Source: Ignavibacteriales bacterium (GTDB taxonomy: Bacteria; Bacteroidota; Ignavibacteria; Ignavibacteriales; Melioribacteraceae). Taken from it: a stretch of DNA of 14,410 nt. Below are positions 1 to 7,579 of this stretch, piece after piece. How positions within the stretch are numbered: the first letter of the stretch is position 1; each line of letters opens with the position of its first letter. Where the stretch lies: positions 1-14,410 of the forward strand of contig JAGVBL010000286.1 of the NCBI GenBank assembly GCA_020059785.1, in the 5' to 3' direction. The translations under genes and the position numbers were made by a program. The notes under the pieces were generated by a model, which was given only the letters and a program-made list of their open reading frames with translations, did no database searches and had not been told where the DNA came from.

Positions 1-698
1 AATATCTTGTGGGAAACACCTCTTATTGTGATTATCCGGATGAAGCTAAAAGCATCGAGAAAGTCGGGGATATGCTTACATTTAATTTCGAAAAAATCCT
101 GACATTAAAACCGTATTTAATTTTTATTACTGTAGAGGGAAACACAAAAGAAACTTACGATAAATTCAGCGAACTTGGCTTAAAAGTATTTGTTTCAAAT
201 CCGCGAGGGTTTCAAGGAATAAAAAAAACATACCTGGATTTTGCATCGATATTCGGAATAAGAAACAAAGCCGAACTCAAAATTGAGGAATGGAATTCAA
301 CAATTGCGGAGATCAAACAGGAATCAGAAAGCTACACTAAGCCGACCATGTATTGTGCTGTTGAGTTTAAACCGATTATGGTAGCTGGAAAGAATACATT
401 TATTAATGAGATAATCGAATTTTGCGGTGGTATTAACCTGGCAGCTGCTTTACCTCAGAATTATCCCGTTCTAAGCAGAGAAGAAATTCTAAGAAGTAAT
501 CCCGATTATTTTCTATTTACAGCCCACATGAACGATAAAGTTGAAAATATTATAAACACATATCCCGAATGGAAATCGTTACGCGCCGTCAAAAATAAAA
601 AGGTTTTACTGATTGATAGAAATTTATTCGGAAGGCCGGGACCTCGGTTTGCTGAAGCAGTGGAAACTCTATTTAAGCTTCTTCATCCTCCGGAGTAA
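1..698 (+). CDS. Periplasmic cobalamin/siderophore-type binding protein, 5' end missing
   Basis: This is the C-terminal part of a TroA-fold (Peripla_BP_2) substrate-binding protein of an ABC importer, most like BtuF, which delivers vitamin B12 to BtuCD. The frame is open to the left edge (bases 3-8 read Tyr-Leu), so the GTG at 9 is an internal valine and the signal peptide lies outside the window. Visible family marks are SYCDYP followed by KVGD near the visible N-terminus, then ILTLKPYLIF, an ALPQNYPVLSREEIL segment in the second lobe, and RPGPRFAEAVETLFKLLHP at the C-terminus. In this family that last segment is typical of cobalamin-binding members. About 232 residues are visible of a usual 270-300. 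It ends at TAA 696-698, overlapping by 26 bp the end of the convergent minus-strand gene. The family is clear; B12 rather than an iron-siderophore ligand is an inference. Confidence 0.85.
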   Translation, partial: YLVGNTSYCDYPDEAKSIEKVGDMLTFNFEKILTLKPYLIFITVEGNTKETYDKFSELGLKVFVSNPRGFQGIKKTYLDFASIFGIRNKAELKIEEWNSTIAEIKQESESYTKPTMYCAVEFKPIMVAGKNTFINEIIEFCGGINLAAALPQNYPVLSREEILRSNPDYFLFTAHMNDKVENIINTYPEWKSLRAVKNKKVLLIDRNLFGRPGPRFAEAVETLFKLLHPPE

Positions 699-915
699 TG
701 TATTCATCTTCACTTGCAATAAACAGCATTGCACATTTATCGCCTTTAAATTTTCCCTTGGCTTTACAATTCTGATATCGCTCTTTTACTTTCTCAACAT
801 TTACATCCGATATGCCAAACATATCCAGTTCTTCACCGCATTCGGCACAGAAAATAACTCTTTTGAGAGGGGCTTCATCTTTATTATGTGTGTAATTCTT
901 TTTTTTCATAGTCAT
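673..915 (-). CDS. Small four-cysteine (zinc-ribbon-like) protein, unknown function
   Basis: This is an 80-residue protein that I do not recognise as a named family. It has a basic N-terminus, a CAEC pair at Cys23/Cys26, two further cysteines at 50 and 61, and an acidic tail (EDEYITPEDEEA). The two-plus-two cysteine spacing suggests a structural zinc site, but the second pair is widely spaced. It is probably cytoplasmic, with no membrane segment. An alternative ATG two codons in (909) is equally possible; neither has a strong ribosome-binding site. Its start overlaps the end of the upstream minus-strand gene by 32 bp, which suggests co-transcription and translational coupling. Its 3' end overlaps the convergent binding-protein gene by 26 bp. 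It is accepted as real because the adjacent gene on the same strand has a similar four-cysteine set and because the frame holds an organised motif. Confidence 0.65.
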   Translation of the reverse strand: MTMKKKNYTHNKDEAPLKRVIFCAECGEELDMFGISDVNVEKVKERYQNCKAKGKFKGDKCAMLFIASEDEYITPEDEEA

Positions 916-1222
916 TCATTGGTTCCCAATCCAATCCTTCACACGGCAGTAGATCGAGAGTTGGATGTTTATCATGTAACAAACAAATAATTGCAGTCTT
1001 ATCAAAATGTTTACAGGTTGAACAGAGCGTGTTCTTAATTATGTCTCTGTTCTTTTCAATAAATAACCTGTATTGAATTGTAGCTGGATGAATTATAACT
1101 CCATAAATAGAAATTATACCAAGCCACCACCAGTATTTGTATTCAATATAACCTTGCAGCAACCATAAAGCCGGAATTAATATGGCCGTTCTAATTATTG
1201 CCCAGAATATTATTCCGCCCAT
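884..1222 (-). CDS. Small membrane protein with C-terminal four-cysteine domain
   Basis: This is a 112-residue protein of no family I can name. Two hydrophobic helices (about residues 4-22 and 28-48, the second with a WWW run) form a membrane hairpin. They are followed by a soluble domain with Cys67, Cys70, Cys80 and Cys94 plus nearby histidines (CSTCKHFDKTAIIC, then LLHDKHP and LPCEGLDWEP), which looks like a metal-binding knuckle. The ATG at 1220-1222 is preceded on its own strand by a purine stretch (AAAGAGAAAGAAG) that could act as a weak ribosome-binding site. It is the first gene of a two-gene minus-strand unit and overlaps the following small cysteine protein by 32 bp. A membrane-anchored metal- or redox-sensing role is conceivable, but nothing in the sequence proves it. 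Confidence 0.7.
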   Translation of the reverse strand: MGGIIFWAIIRTAILIPALWLLQGYIEYKYWWWLGIISIYGVIIHPATIQYRLFIEKNRDIIKNTLCSTCKHFDKTAIICLLHDKHPTLDLLPCEGLDWEPMNDYEKKELHT

Positions 1223-1308
1223 AAAACTTCTTTCTCTTTGTTAGAAACTTAGTTATTGTAAATGGTAGTGTCAAACCAATTGGCTGTAAACTTTATAGTC
1301 CTATTAAA

Positions 1309-1339
1309 TTGATTTTAGTTATACCATATTTTAACTTTG
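1309..1339 (+). promoter_or_regulatory. Bacteroidetes-type promoter upstream of the 1386 gene
   Basis: TAACTTTG at 1332-1339 matches the -7 consensus TAnnTTTG. A TTG at 1309-1311 lies 20 bp upstream, where the -33 box is expected in Bacteroidetes. The predicted transcript would start near 1346, giving a leader of about 40 bases before the TTG start codon. The 1223-1385 gap holds this and nothing else I can identify. I found no clear promoter for the divergent minus-strand pair. Confidence 0.5.
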
Positions 1340-1385
1340 AGCAGTGTAAGATTACCAGAAGACTAAAATTATATTGGATTAAAAA

Positions 1386-2504
1386 TTGGACGAACAACAG
1401 AGACCCGAAACAGTACCTTCAACGGCACAAACACCACCGCCAGCTCAAGCAGCAGCTAATACTGATAAACCTCAGCAAAATAAAAGACCATACCGAAAAT
1501 ATTATTACAACAGAAAAAAGTTTAAATCTACCCCGGGTCAACAGGAATTTCCGGTAAGAGAACAACTAAAGTTTTCATTTAAAAAAATATCAATCGTTAT
1601 CCCTCTTTATAACGAAGAAGATGCACTCCGTCCTTTATATTCCGAACTTAAGAAAGCATTAAAAAATTATTTGTCGGATTTTGAGATAGTCTTTGTTGAT
1701 GATGGAAGCAACGACCGATCACTGGCAATTATAAAAGAACTTGCACGTACCGATAATAAAATTAAATACGTTAGTTTTAGGGCTAATTACGGTAAGTCGG
1801 CGGCTCTGCAAGTTGGTTTTAAGCATTCAACGGGTGATGCAATAGTTACAATGGATGCCGACCTTCAGGATGATCCGGCAGAAATTCAGAATCTTTTGGT
1901 TAAACTTGGCGAAGGATACGATCTTGTTTCTGGTTGGAAAAAGAAAAGATATGATCCGTTCATAAAAAAAATATCTTCCCGATTTTTCAATTTTGTAACA
2001 CGGGTATTAACAAGAATAAAGATACATGATTTTAATTGCGGACTAAAAGCATATAGAAAGGAAGTTGTACATTCAATAAATGTTTACGGTGAGTTACACA
2101 GATATATTCCAGTACTTGCAAAGTGGAGAGGATTTTCAATTTCCGAAGTAGTTGTAAAACATCACCCGCGCCGTTACGGAACAACGAAGTTCGGAATATC
2201 ACGCTTCTTTAAAGGTTTTATTGATTTAATAACTGTTATTTTTACTACACGATATGTAAAACGCCCTATGCATTTATTCGGATTCGTAGGATTAATAGCA
2301 GCCTTCGCTGGATTTATTATCAGTCTTTACCTTACTTACGAAAAATTTATTCTTGGTATTGGTATTAATAACCGTCCAATTTTCTTCCTGGGTATTTTGC
2401 TAATTATTGTTGGTATTCAATTCTTTGCCATCGGTCTGATTGGTGAATTGATTGTTCATACCAACCAGGACGAAAAGGAGTATGTAATAAAAGAGAAGAA
2501 GTAA
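1386..2504 (+). CDS. Polyprenyl-phosphate-type family 2 glycosyltransferase with two C-terminal TM helices
   Basis: This is a DPM1/GtrB/ArnC-like glycosyltransferase that transfers a sugar from a nucleotide donor to a polyprenyl phosphate at the inner membrane. The GT-A domain begins near residue 67 (ISIVIPLYNEE). It has DDGS at 105-108, the DAD donor/metal motif at 157-159, GLKAYR near 219-224 and the family's RRYGTTKFG near 262-270. Two membrane helices follow at about 296-316 and 332-356, the usual arrangement for this subgroup. The start is TTG 1386. A TAA at 1380-1382 closes the frame above it, and no ATG, GTG or other TTG occurs before the GT domain. The first 65 residues are an unusual Gln/Pro-rich then basic, Tyr-rich extension (RPYRKYYYNRKK), probably disordered. 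The family assignment is secure; the sugar is unknown. It is probably its own transcription unit. Confidence 0.9.
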   Translation: MDEQQRPETVPSTAQTPPPAQAAANTDKPQQNKRPYRKYYYNRKKFKSTPGQQEFPVREQLKFSFKKISIVIPLYNEEDALRPLYSELKKALKNYLSDFEIVFVDDGSNDRSLAIIKELARTDNKIKYVSFRANYGKSAALQVGFKHSTGDAIVTMDADLQDDPAEIQNLLVKLGEGYDLVSGWKKKRYDPFIKKISSRFFNFVTRVLTRIKIHDFNCGLKAYRKEVVHSINVYGELHRYIPVLAKWRGFSISEVVVKHHPRRYGTTKFGISRFFKGFIDLITVIFTTRYVKRPMHLFGFVGLIAAFAGFIISLYLTYEKFILGIGINNRPIFFLGILLIIVGIQFFAIGLIGELIVHTNQDEKEYVIKEKK

Positions 2505-2524
2505 GAAAGTTCTGCTTAATTATT

Positions 2525-2545
2525 ATTCATACTTCATAATTCATT
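2525..2545 (+). repeat. Degenerate 7-bp tandem repeat, array A
   Basis: Three units (ATTCATA, CTTCATA, ATTCATT) lie 20 bp after the stop codon at 2504, with no spacers. The array sits in the 131-bp gap before the epimerase gene. The same 7-bp period recurs, with different unit sequences, at 3723-3743, 13615-13642, 13661-13681 and 14180-14200. Confidence 0.6.
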
Positions 2546-2605
2546 TTATCTTACATCCGGTATCAATTTGCTTTTCCATTAGAGAATATTCTATCCAAAA
2601 ATTCT

Positions 2606-2613
2606 TATTTTTG
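2606..2613 (+). promoter_or_regulatory. Putative -7 box (TAnnTTTG) before the epimerase gene
   Basis: TATTTTTG matches the Bacteroidetes -7 consensus and lies 22 bp before the ATG at 2636. No convincing -33 TTTG is present at the right spacing (the nearest candidate is a TTAG about 23 bp upstream), so this is weaker than the promoters at 1332 and 12567. It would drive the long glycan gene run that starts at 2636. Confidence 0.35.
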
Positions 2614-2635
2614 AACACACTTTAGGGATATTAAG

Positions 2636-3688
2636 ATGAAATTTCACGTCGTATCCGGTGCGTGCGGATTTGTTGGTAGGCATACTGTATTACAACTATT
2701 GAAGCGAACACCCGATAATATTATTATGGTTGATGACCTCTCGGTTGGAACACATCCCTCTACATGGTTACCGAATTTTACTTCCAGAAAATTGAAAGAT
2801 GTTGAAATAATAGGTAAAGAAGAAAGATTGTTTTACTGGCAAATGGATTTCAGAAAGTTTCTGCATAAAATTCAGGAAGATCCTAATTGGCTTAAGAATG
2901 AATACGGGTTGAATTACGAATTAGGAGATGCGTTCCATTTTGCTGCGATTGTAGGCGGCCGTGCAAAAATTGAAGGCGATCCGATGGCGGTTGCATTAGA
3001 CCTTTCAATAGATGCTGAGTTTTTTAACTGGATTGCAAAAGCAAAACCCGAACGTGTTCTATACCCAAGTTCGTCCGCTGCTTATCCAATCAATATGCAG
3101 ACAGAAAGCGAAGCTGTTGCACTTAAAGAAGCCGATATTAATATTGACGGCTATACATTAGGAATGCCCGATTTAACTTACGGCTGGACAAAAATGACGG
3201 GTGAATTTCTTGCGAAGATAGCAGCACGTAACTATGGAATTTCAATTGTATGTATCCGTCCATTCTCGGGTTATGGCGAAGATCAGGATTTGAGTTATCC
3301 TGTTCCGGCTATTGCAAGACGTGCGGCACGTAAAGAAAATCCATTCGAAGTTTGGGGCTCGGGTAAACAGGGGCGCGACTTTGTTCACATTGATGATATA
3401 ATGGATTGTATGTTCTTAGCAATGGATAAAATTCATGATGGAACAGCTATTAATATTGGCTCGGGAGTACTTACCTCATTTATCGATCTTATAAATTTGT
3501 TTAGCAAATTTGCCGGTTATACACCAACTATTAAACCGTTACTGGATAAACCTGTTGGTGTCCATTCGCGCTACTGCGATATGAGTTTTGTTAAAGAAAG
3601 ATTGGGATGGGAACCCAAAATTTCTCTTGAAGACGGTATGAAACGTGTTTATGATGTTGCACTCGAAAATTTAAAACGGGAGAAGTAA
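2636..3688 (+). CDS. NAD-dependent nucleotide-sugar epimerase/dehydratase (extended SDR)
   Basis: This is a 350-residue extended short-chain dehydrogenase/reductase acting on a nucleotide sugar. The Rossmann GxxGxxG is at residues 8-14 (GACGFVG), the catalytic serine region SSSAAYP is near 145-151, and the YxxxK pair is Tyr182/Lys186 (YGWTK). The late motifs RPFSGYG and EVWGSGKQGRDFVHIDD are typical of GDP-mannose 3,5-epimerase-, fucose-synthase- and UDP-glucose-epimerase-like enzymes. It resembles the GDP-mannose 3,5-epimerase group slightly more than GalE, but the substrate cannot be fixed. A purine patch (AGGGA) lies about 10 bp before the ATG. It is the first gene of the surface-glycan run, with a 59-bp gap before the next gene. 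Confidence 0.88.
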   Translation: MKFHVVSGACGFVGRHTVLQLLKRTPDNIIMVDDLSVGTHPSTWLPNFTSRKLKDVEIIGKEERLFYWQMDFRKFLHKIQEDPNWLKNEYGLNYELGDAFHFAAIVGGRAKIEGDPMAVALDLSIDAEFFNWIAKAKPERVLYPSSSAAYPINMQTESEAVALKEADINIDGYTLGMPDLTYGWTKMTGEFLAKIAARNYGISIVCIRPFSGYGEDQDLSYPVPAIARRAARKENPFEVWGSGKQGRDFVHIDDIMDCMFLAMDKIHDGTAINIGSGVLTSFIDLINLFSKFAGYTPTIKPLLDKPVGVHSRYCDMSFVKERLGWEPKISLEDGMKRVYDVALENLKREK

Positions 3689-3722
3689 TAAGTGAAATCG
3701 TCAGCTTTATCATCCCCCATTT

Positions 3723-3743
3723 TCAATTCTCAATTTTCAATTA
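3723..3743 (+). repeat. Degenerate 7-bp tandem repeat, array B
   Basis: Three units (TCAATTC, TCAATTT, TCAATTA) are preceded by a decayed fourth at 3716-3722. The array fills the end of the epimerase-GT4 gap and stops 4 bp before the GT4 start codon at 3748, where a ribosome-binding site would be expected. None is visible there. Confidence 0.65.
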
Positions 3744-3747
3744 CGTT

Positions 3748-5019
3748 ATGAAGCGAATTGTAATCTTTGGTCCCGGTCCTCTCTTTAAAGGAGGAATTGC
3801 TAATTATACTTCTTCTCTGGCTAAAGCTCTTTATAAAGAAGGTGCTGAAGTTCATATAGTATCGTGGACTCAAATGTATCCATCTATTTTTCCGCGGGAT
3901 CTTATTGATAGAAGCAGCAAATCCAACATGTTAGAAAAAACAAAAATCTATGTTCATTATATAACCAACTACAATAATCCGTTTACATGGAAAAGGACAG
4001 TAAAAATAATTGATGATCTTAAGCCGGCTATTGTTATTGTTCAATGGTCAGTTTCTATTCAGGGATTGCCCATTGGTTACATTACAAAAAAATTGCGGAA
4101 TGTCTGCAATGCAGAAATAATCTTCGATCTGCATGTGGTTAAACAAAAGGAAACGAGTTTAATAGATGGACTTATGTTAAGATACGCCCTTTCAAAACCG
4201 CACTCTTATATTGTTCACTCTTTAAAAACATATGAGGAATTGAGATCAATCTTTCCCGGCAAGGAATATAAACTGATTGATAACGAACGACGTACAAAAT
4301 TATCGTCCCCTCCACAAGTAATTAAGCTCTATCATCCCGTATACGACATGTTTGCACCCGATCCATATTTCGACAAAGAAAAACAGAAATCGGAATTGGG
4401 TTTACACAAACATGTATTTCTCTTTTTTGGATTTATAAGAAAGTATAAAGGGCTTCATAACGTCATCAATTCATTTGCAAAACTTGCTAAGGACAGGAAC
4501 GATGTTTCGCTCCTAATTGTCGGGGAATCTTTTTGGGAAACACTGGATCCTAAAAAACTTTCTACAAAAATTAAACGGAAAGTATTCGGCTTTATTAAGA
4601 AAATATTGGTTAAGAGATCTGATGATGAAACAAATTATAAGCCGCTTGAATTAATTGAAAAACACGGCATTGGCGATAAAGTAATTGTGGTTAATCGTTA
4701 TGTTGGCAATGAAGAAGTTCACAAATATTTTCAGGTAGCGGATTGTAATGTTCTGTTTTATCTTGTTGCAACACCTTCGGGGGTAGAATCGATTGCATAT
4801 AATTTTAGACTGCCGTCTATTGCAACTAAAGTCGGTCATTTCCCCGAAACAATAATTGACGGTTATAATGGTTATCTTGCCGAACCTGAAAATATTGAAT
4901 CGATGTATGAAACAATGAAGCGATTTATTGATAAACCGATTCCACCGGAAAATGTTGAAGAGAAATCGAAACAGATGAGCTGGGAGAATTATGCTAAATC
5001 AATACTAAATTATTCCTAA
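3748..5019 (+). CDS. Family 4-type (GT-B) glycosyltransferase
   Basis: This is a cytoplasmic GT-B glycosyltransferase of 423 residues that adds a sugar to a growing glycan. The N-terminal domain opens with IVIFGPGPLFKGGIANYTS, including the GG loop (residues 15-16) typical of GT4 enzymes. The second domain has FGFIRKYKGL, then LIVGE, and ends with ATPSGVESIAYNF (341-353) and KVGHFPETIIDG. The classical E-x7-E pair is modified: Glu347 is there, but the upstream glutamate is not. This fits the GT4 subgroup whose motif reads like ATQSGV..IAY. The start is ATG 3748. There is no Shine-Dalgarno sequence; a heptad repeat occupies that position. The gene lies between an epimerase and a YfhO-like protein in what appears to be one transcription unit. 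Donor and acceptor are unknown. Confidence 0.87.
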   Translation: MKRIVIFGPGPLFKGGIANYTSSLAKALYKEGAEVHIVSWTQMYPSIFPRDLIDRSSKSNMLEKTKIYVHYITNYNNPFTWKRTVKIIDDLKPAIVIVQWSVSIQGLPIGYITKKLRNVCNAEIIFDLHVVKQKETSLIDGLMLRYALSKPHSYIVHSLKTYEELRSIFPGKEYKLIDNERRTKLSSPPQVIKLYHPVYDMFAPDPYFDKEKQKSELGLHKHVFLFFGFIRKYKGLHNVINSFAKLAKDRNDVSLLIVGESFWETLDPKKLSTKIKRKVFGFIKKILVKRSDDETNYKPLELIEKHGIGDKVIVVNRYVGNEEVHKYFQVADCNVLFYLVATPSGVESIAYNFRLPSIATKVGHFPETIIDGYNGYLAEPENIESMYETMKRFIDKPIPPENVEEKSKQMSWENYAKSILNYS

Positions 5020-5064
5020 TTCTATTTTCGAATAAATTAAAACAAGTTTTAAACAGGAGAATAA

Positions 5065-7578
5065 ATGACCAAGCAACAAAAGAAACAAACCAGGAAATCT
5101 TCGGAAATCGGTTTTTCATTCGACAAAATTATTCCCGAAAAATACCAGACGCTTTTCTTCCTGTCGGTTATATTTGTTCTAATTATAATTTTCTTTTCGC
5201 CGGTTGTATTTGGTGGTAAGACAATTGCATCCGCAGATTTTTTACAGGGGAAAAGTTTGCGTGAGTACGCTACTAAAGAGAGGGATGGATTATCGCTCTG
5301 GAATCCACACATCTTTTGCGGAATGCCGGCAGTTGTTACCGCACTCTCTCCGCGCTGGTTCGATTTAACTTCTGCAATTTATTCAATCTTATCTTTGGCG
5401 TTTTATTCAGTAACCAGCGATTACAGCATAACATATCTCTTAAGCTTTATTATACTTGGTTTTTCTGCATACTTTTTAATGAGGGAGTTTGGACAAAGTA
5501 GAGGCGTAAGCTTTCTAACTGCTGTTGCTGTAATATTCAGCACCGGGATAAGTGTTTTGTTTTTTATAGGTCACATTACAAAGCTTAAAAGTTTGGCAGT
5601 CTTTCCCTTTATCCTATTAATGTTATTCCGGTTTCAGAAAAAAATAAAAATAGTTGATGCGCTTTTATTTACAATTGGTATTCATCTGCTGGCATTGGGT
5701 GCACACGTTCAAATTGTGTTTTATTTTCTTCTTACAATATTCATCTATTTTATTTACTATTTCATCAGGTCATTTATAACAAAGGACAAACCTCTTCAGA
5801 AGCAGCTTGTTAAATCATTACTGGTATCTGCCGCCGCATGTATTGTTGCATTGATGATGTCTTTCGATACATATTCGCAGCTATATGAATACAAGCCTTA
5901 TTCAACCCGCGGAACAAAAAGTGTTACAGAGCTTAATAGCCCCGCTGCACAATCTCAAACAAACTCTTATGAATATAATACAAGCTGGTCGTTCTCGCCC
6001 GGTGAGTTAATGACGTTTATTGTTCCTTCTTATTATGGATTTGGTAAATCAACTTATAACGGACCATTATCTCAGAACAGGGATGTTGAAGTAAATACTT
6101 ACTTCGGACAAATGCCGTTTGTTGATGCTGCAATGTACATGGGTGTAATTGTCTTTGCGTTTGCAGTTTTCAGTATGATTGTTAGAAGAAAAGATCCGCT
6201 GGTTCAGTTCTTAAGTGTTGTTGTTATTTTCTTTATCCTGATCTCATTCGGAAAAAATTTCCCTCTCATTTATAATTTGATGTACTACTATTTCCCGTTC
6301 TTCGATAATTTCCGTGTTCCTTCAATGATACTTCATGTTGTTCAGATTCTAATACCGGTACTTGCGGGATTGGGTGTTATGGAATTATTCAAATTAAGAG
6401 AACAAAAAAATCCGGGCGTTGAAAAGGGAATTAGAATAACAGCACTTGTTTTCTCGGGACTATTCTTATTTTCTTTGTTATTTAGTTCGGGTGTTTCATC
6501 ATGGTTTACAGAGAGAGTAGCCGAATATTCTTCTTCGCTTGGTAATTCCCAGCAAGCACAAATGTTTAATGCGTTGCAAAAATATATGTCCGATATGTTT
6601 GTTGGAGACCTGATTATTGCATTTGCAGTTCTTACACTTTCCTTCTGGATTGCATACGCATATTTAACATTAAAGGTAAACAAAGAACTTCTTATACTTT
6701 CTCTAAGTCTGCTTGTGTTATTCGATCTGTTTAGAATCAGCAGCCGCGGTGCAGTGTATGAGGACATTAATTACATAAATCAATTATTCCAGAAACCGGA
6801 TTACATTTCTGTAATAAAACAACAGAATGAAAAAGAGCCATATAGAATATTAAATCTTAAGCAGGATGGTTCACTCGGCAGCATTTCACAAAATTCCAAT
6901 TTCAATGTTTACTTTTTGCAAGAAGATTTTTACGGTTATTCAGCAGCAAAACCAAGAAGTTATCAGGACCTTATGGACGTAGTCGGTCCTACAAATTATA
7001 CTCTATGGAAAATGCTTGGTGTTAAATACCTTGTTACTAACAAACCGTTTCCATTTGAATTCTTTACTACTATCTATTCATCGCCGGATTCAACTACATT
7101 TGTCCACAGAAGCGATAGTTCCCTTTCAAGAATTTATTTTGTTGATAGAGTTGATAGCAAACCTGCAATCGAATTATTGAATGCAATTAAAGCAAATACA
7201 TTCGATCCGAAAGAAGTTGCATTTGTAGAAGACACAAACCTCAAAACCGATAAACCCGGCAAGGATGCTTATGCAAATATTACGGAATACAAAGATGAGT
7301 ATGTTTCTGCCGAAGTGAATTCAACAGGAAACAACTTCCTTTTCCATGGTACCACATACATGCCCGGATGGAAAGCTTATATTGACGGAACTGAAACGAA
7401 AGTTTATAAAGCTAATCATGGATTCCAGGGTATAATAGTTCCTTCCGGAAAACATAAAGTAGAGTTTATATATAAACCGGCTGGATTTGAATTTGGAAAG
7501 TTTACTTCCCTTATTCTTAATATTCTTTTGCTTGGCGGAATAATTGTCCTGGTATTTGTAATAAAGAAAAAAGAATAG
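5065..7578 (+). CDS. YfhO-family multi-pass membrane protein (GT-C-like)
   Basis: This is an 837-residue integral membrane protein of the YfhO family (PF09586), whose studied members help glycosylate lipoteichoic acid or related surface polymers using lipid-linked sugars. A short basic N-terminus is followed by a first helix at about residues 30-50. Next comes an extracytoplasmic loop with ADFLQGKSLREYA and LSLWNPHIFCGMPAV, which matches the acidic first loop of GT-C enzymes. Many further helices extend to about residue 560. A large extracytoplasmic domain (about 570-800, containing YMPGWKAYIDG and the IVPSGKHKVEF segment typical of the family C-terminus) precedes a last helix at about 807-832 and a KKKE tail. 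The start ATG has a good AGGAGA ribosome-binding site 5 bp upstream. It is followed after 1 bp by the flippase gene. The family is clear; the sugar and polymer are inferred from context. Confidence 0.88.
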   Translation: MTKQQKKQTRKSSEIGFSFDKIIPEKYQTLFFLSVIFVLIIIFFSPVVFGGKTIASADFLQGKSLREYATKERDGLSLWNPHIFCGMPAVVTALSPRWFDLTSAIYSILSLAFYSVTSDYSITYLLSFIILGFSAYFLMREFGQSRGVSFLTAVAVIFSTGISVLFFIGHITKLKSLAVFPFILLMLFRFQKKIKIVDALLFTIGIHLLALGAHVQIVFYFLLTIFIYFIYYFIRSFITKDKPLQKQLVKSLLVSAAACIVALMMSFDTYSQLYEYKPYSTRGTKSVTELNSPAAQSQTNSYEYNTSWSFSPGELMTFIVPSYYGFGKSTYNGPLSQNRDVEVNTYFGQMPFVDAAMYMGVIVFAFAVFSMIVRRKDPLVQFLSVVVIFFILISFGKNFPLIYNLMYYYFPFFDNFRVPSMILHVVQILIPVLAGLGVMELFKLREQKNPGVEKGIRITALVFSGLFLFSLLFSSGVSSWFTERVAEYSSSLGNSQQAQMFNALQKYMSDMFVGDLIIAFAVLTLSFWIAYAYLTLKVNKELLILSLSLLVLFDLFRISSRGAVYEDINYINQLFQKPDYISVIKQQNEKEPYRILNLKQDGSLGSISQNSNFNVYFLQEDFYGYSAAKPRSYQDLMDVVGPTNYTLWKMLGVKYLVTNKPFPFEFFTTIYSSPDSTTFVHRSDSSLSRIYFVDRVDSKPAIELLNAIKANTFDPKEVAFVEDTNLKTDKPGKDAYANITEYKDEYVSAEVNSTGNNFLFHGTTYMPGWKAYIDGTETKVYKANHGFQGIIVPSGKHKVEFIYKPAGFEFGKFTSLILNILLLGGIIVLVFVIKKKE

Positions 7579-7579
7579 G

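Noticed and set aside
9..11. GTG as the start of the binding-protein gene
   Set aside because: The frame is open to the window edge and the visible protein lacks the signal peptide and first lobe, so the gene is truncated by the window.
613..990. Plus-strand reading frame of 125 codons
   Set aside because: It lies over the end of the binding-protein gene and the antisense of the two cysteine-rich genes, and its translation shows no domain-like pattern.
1223..1385. Cobalamin riboswitch or small RNA gene near the binding-protein gene
   Set aside because: No B12-box-like conserved segment or stable paired structure is visible; only a promoter box was found.
4651..4839. Short minus-strand frame within the GT4 gene
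   Set aside because: It is antisense to conserved GT4 motifs and has no ribosome-binding site or recognisable content.
6342..6767. 141-codon minus-strand frame
   Set aside because: It is antisense to membrane helices of the YfhO-family gene and has low-complexity content with no family signal.
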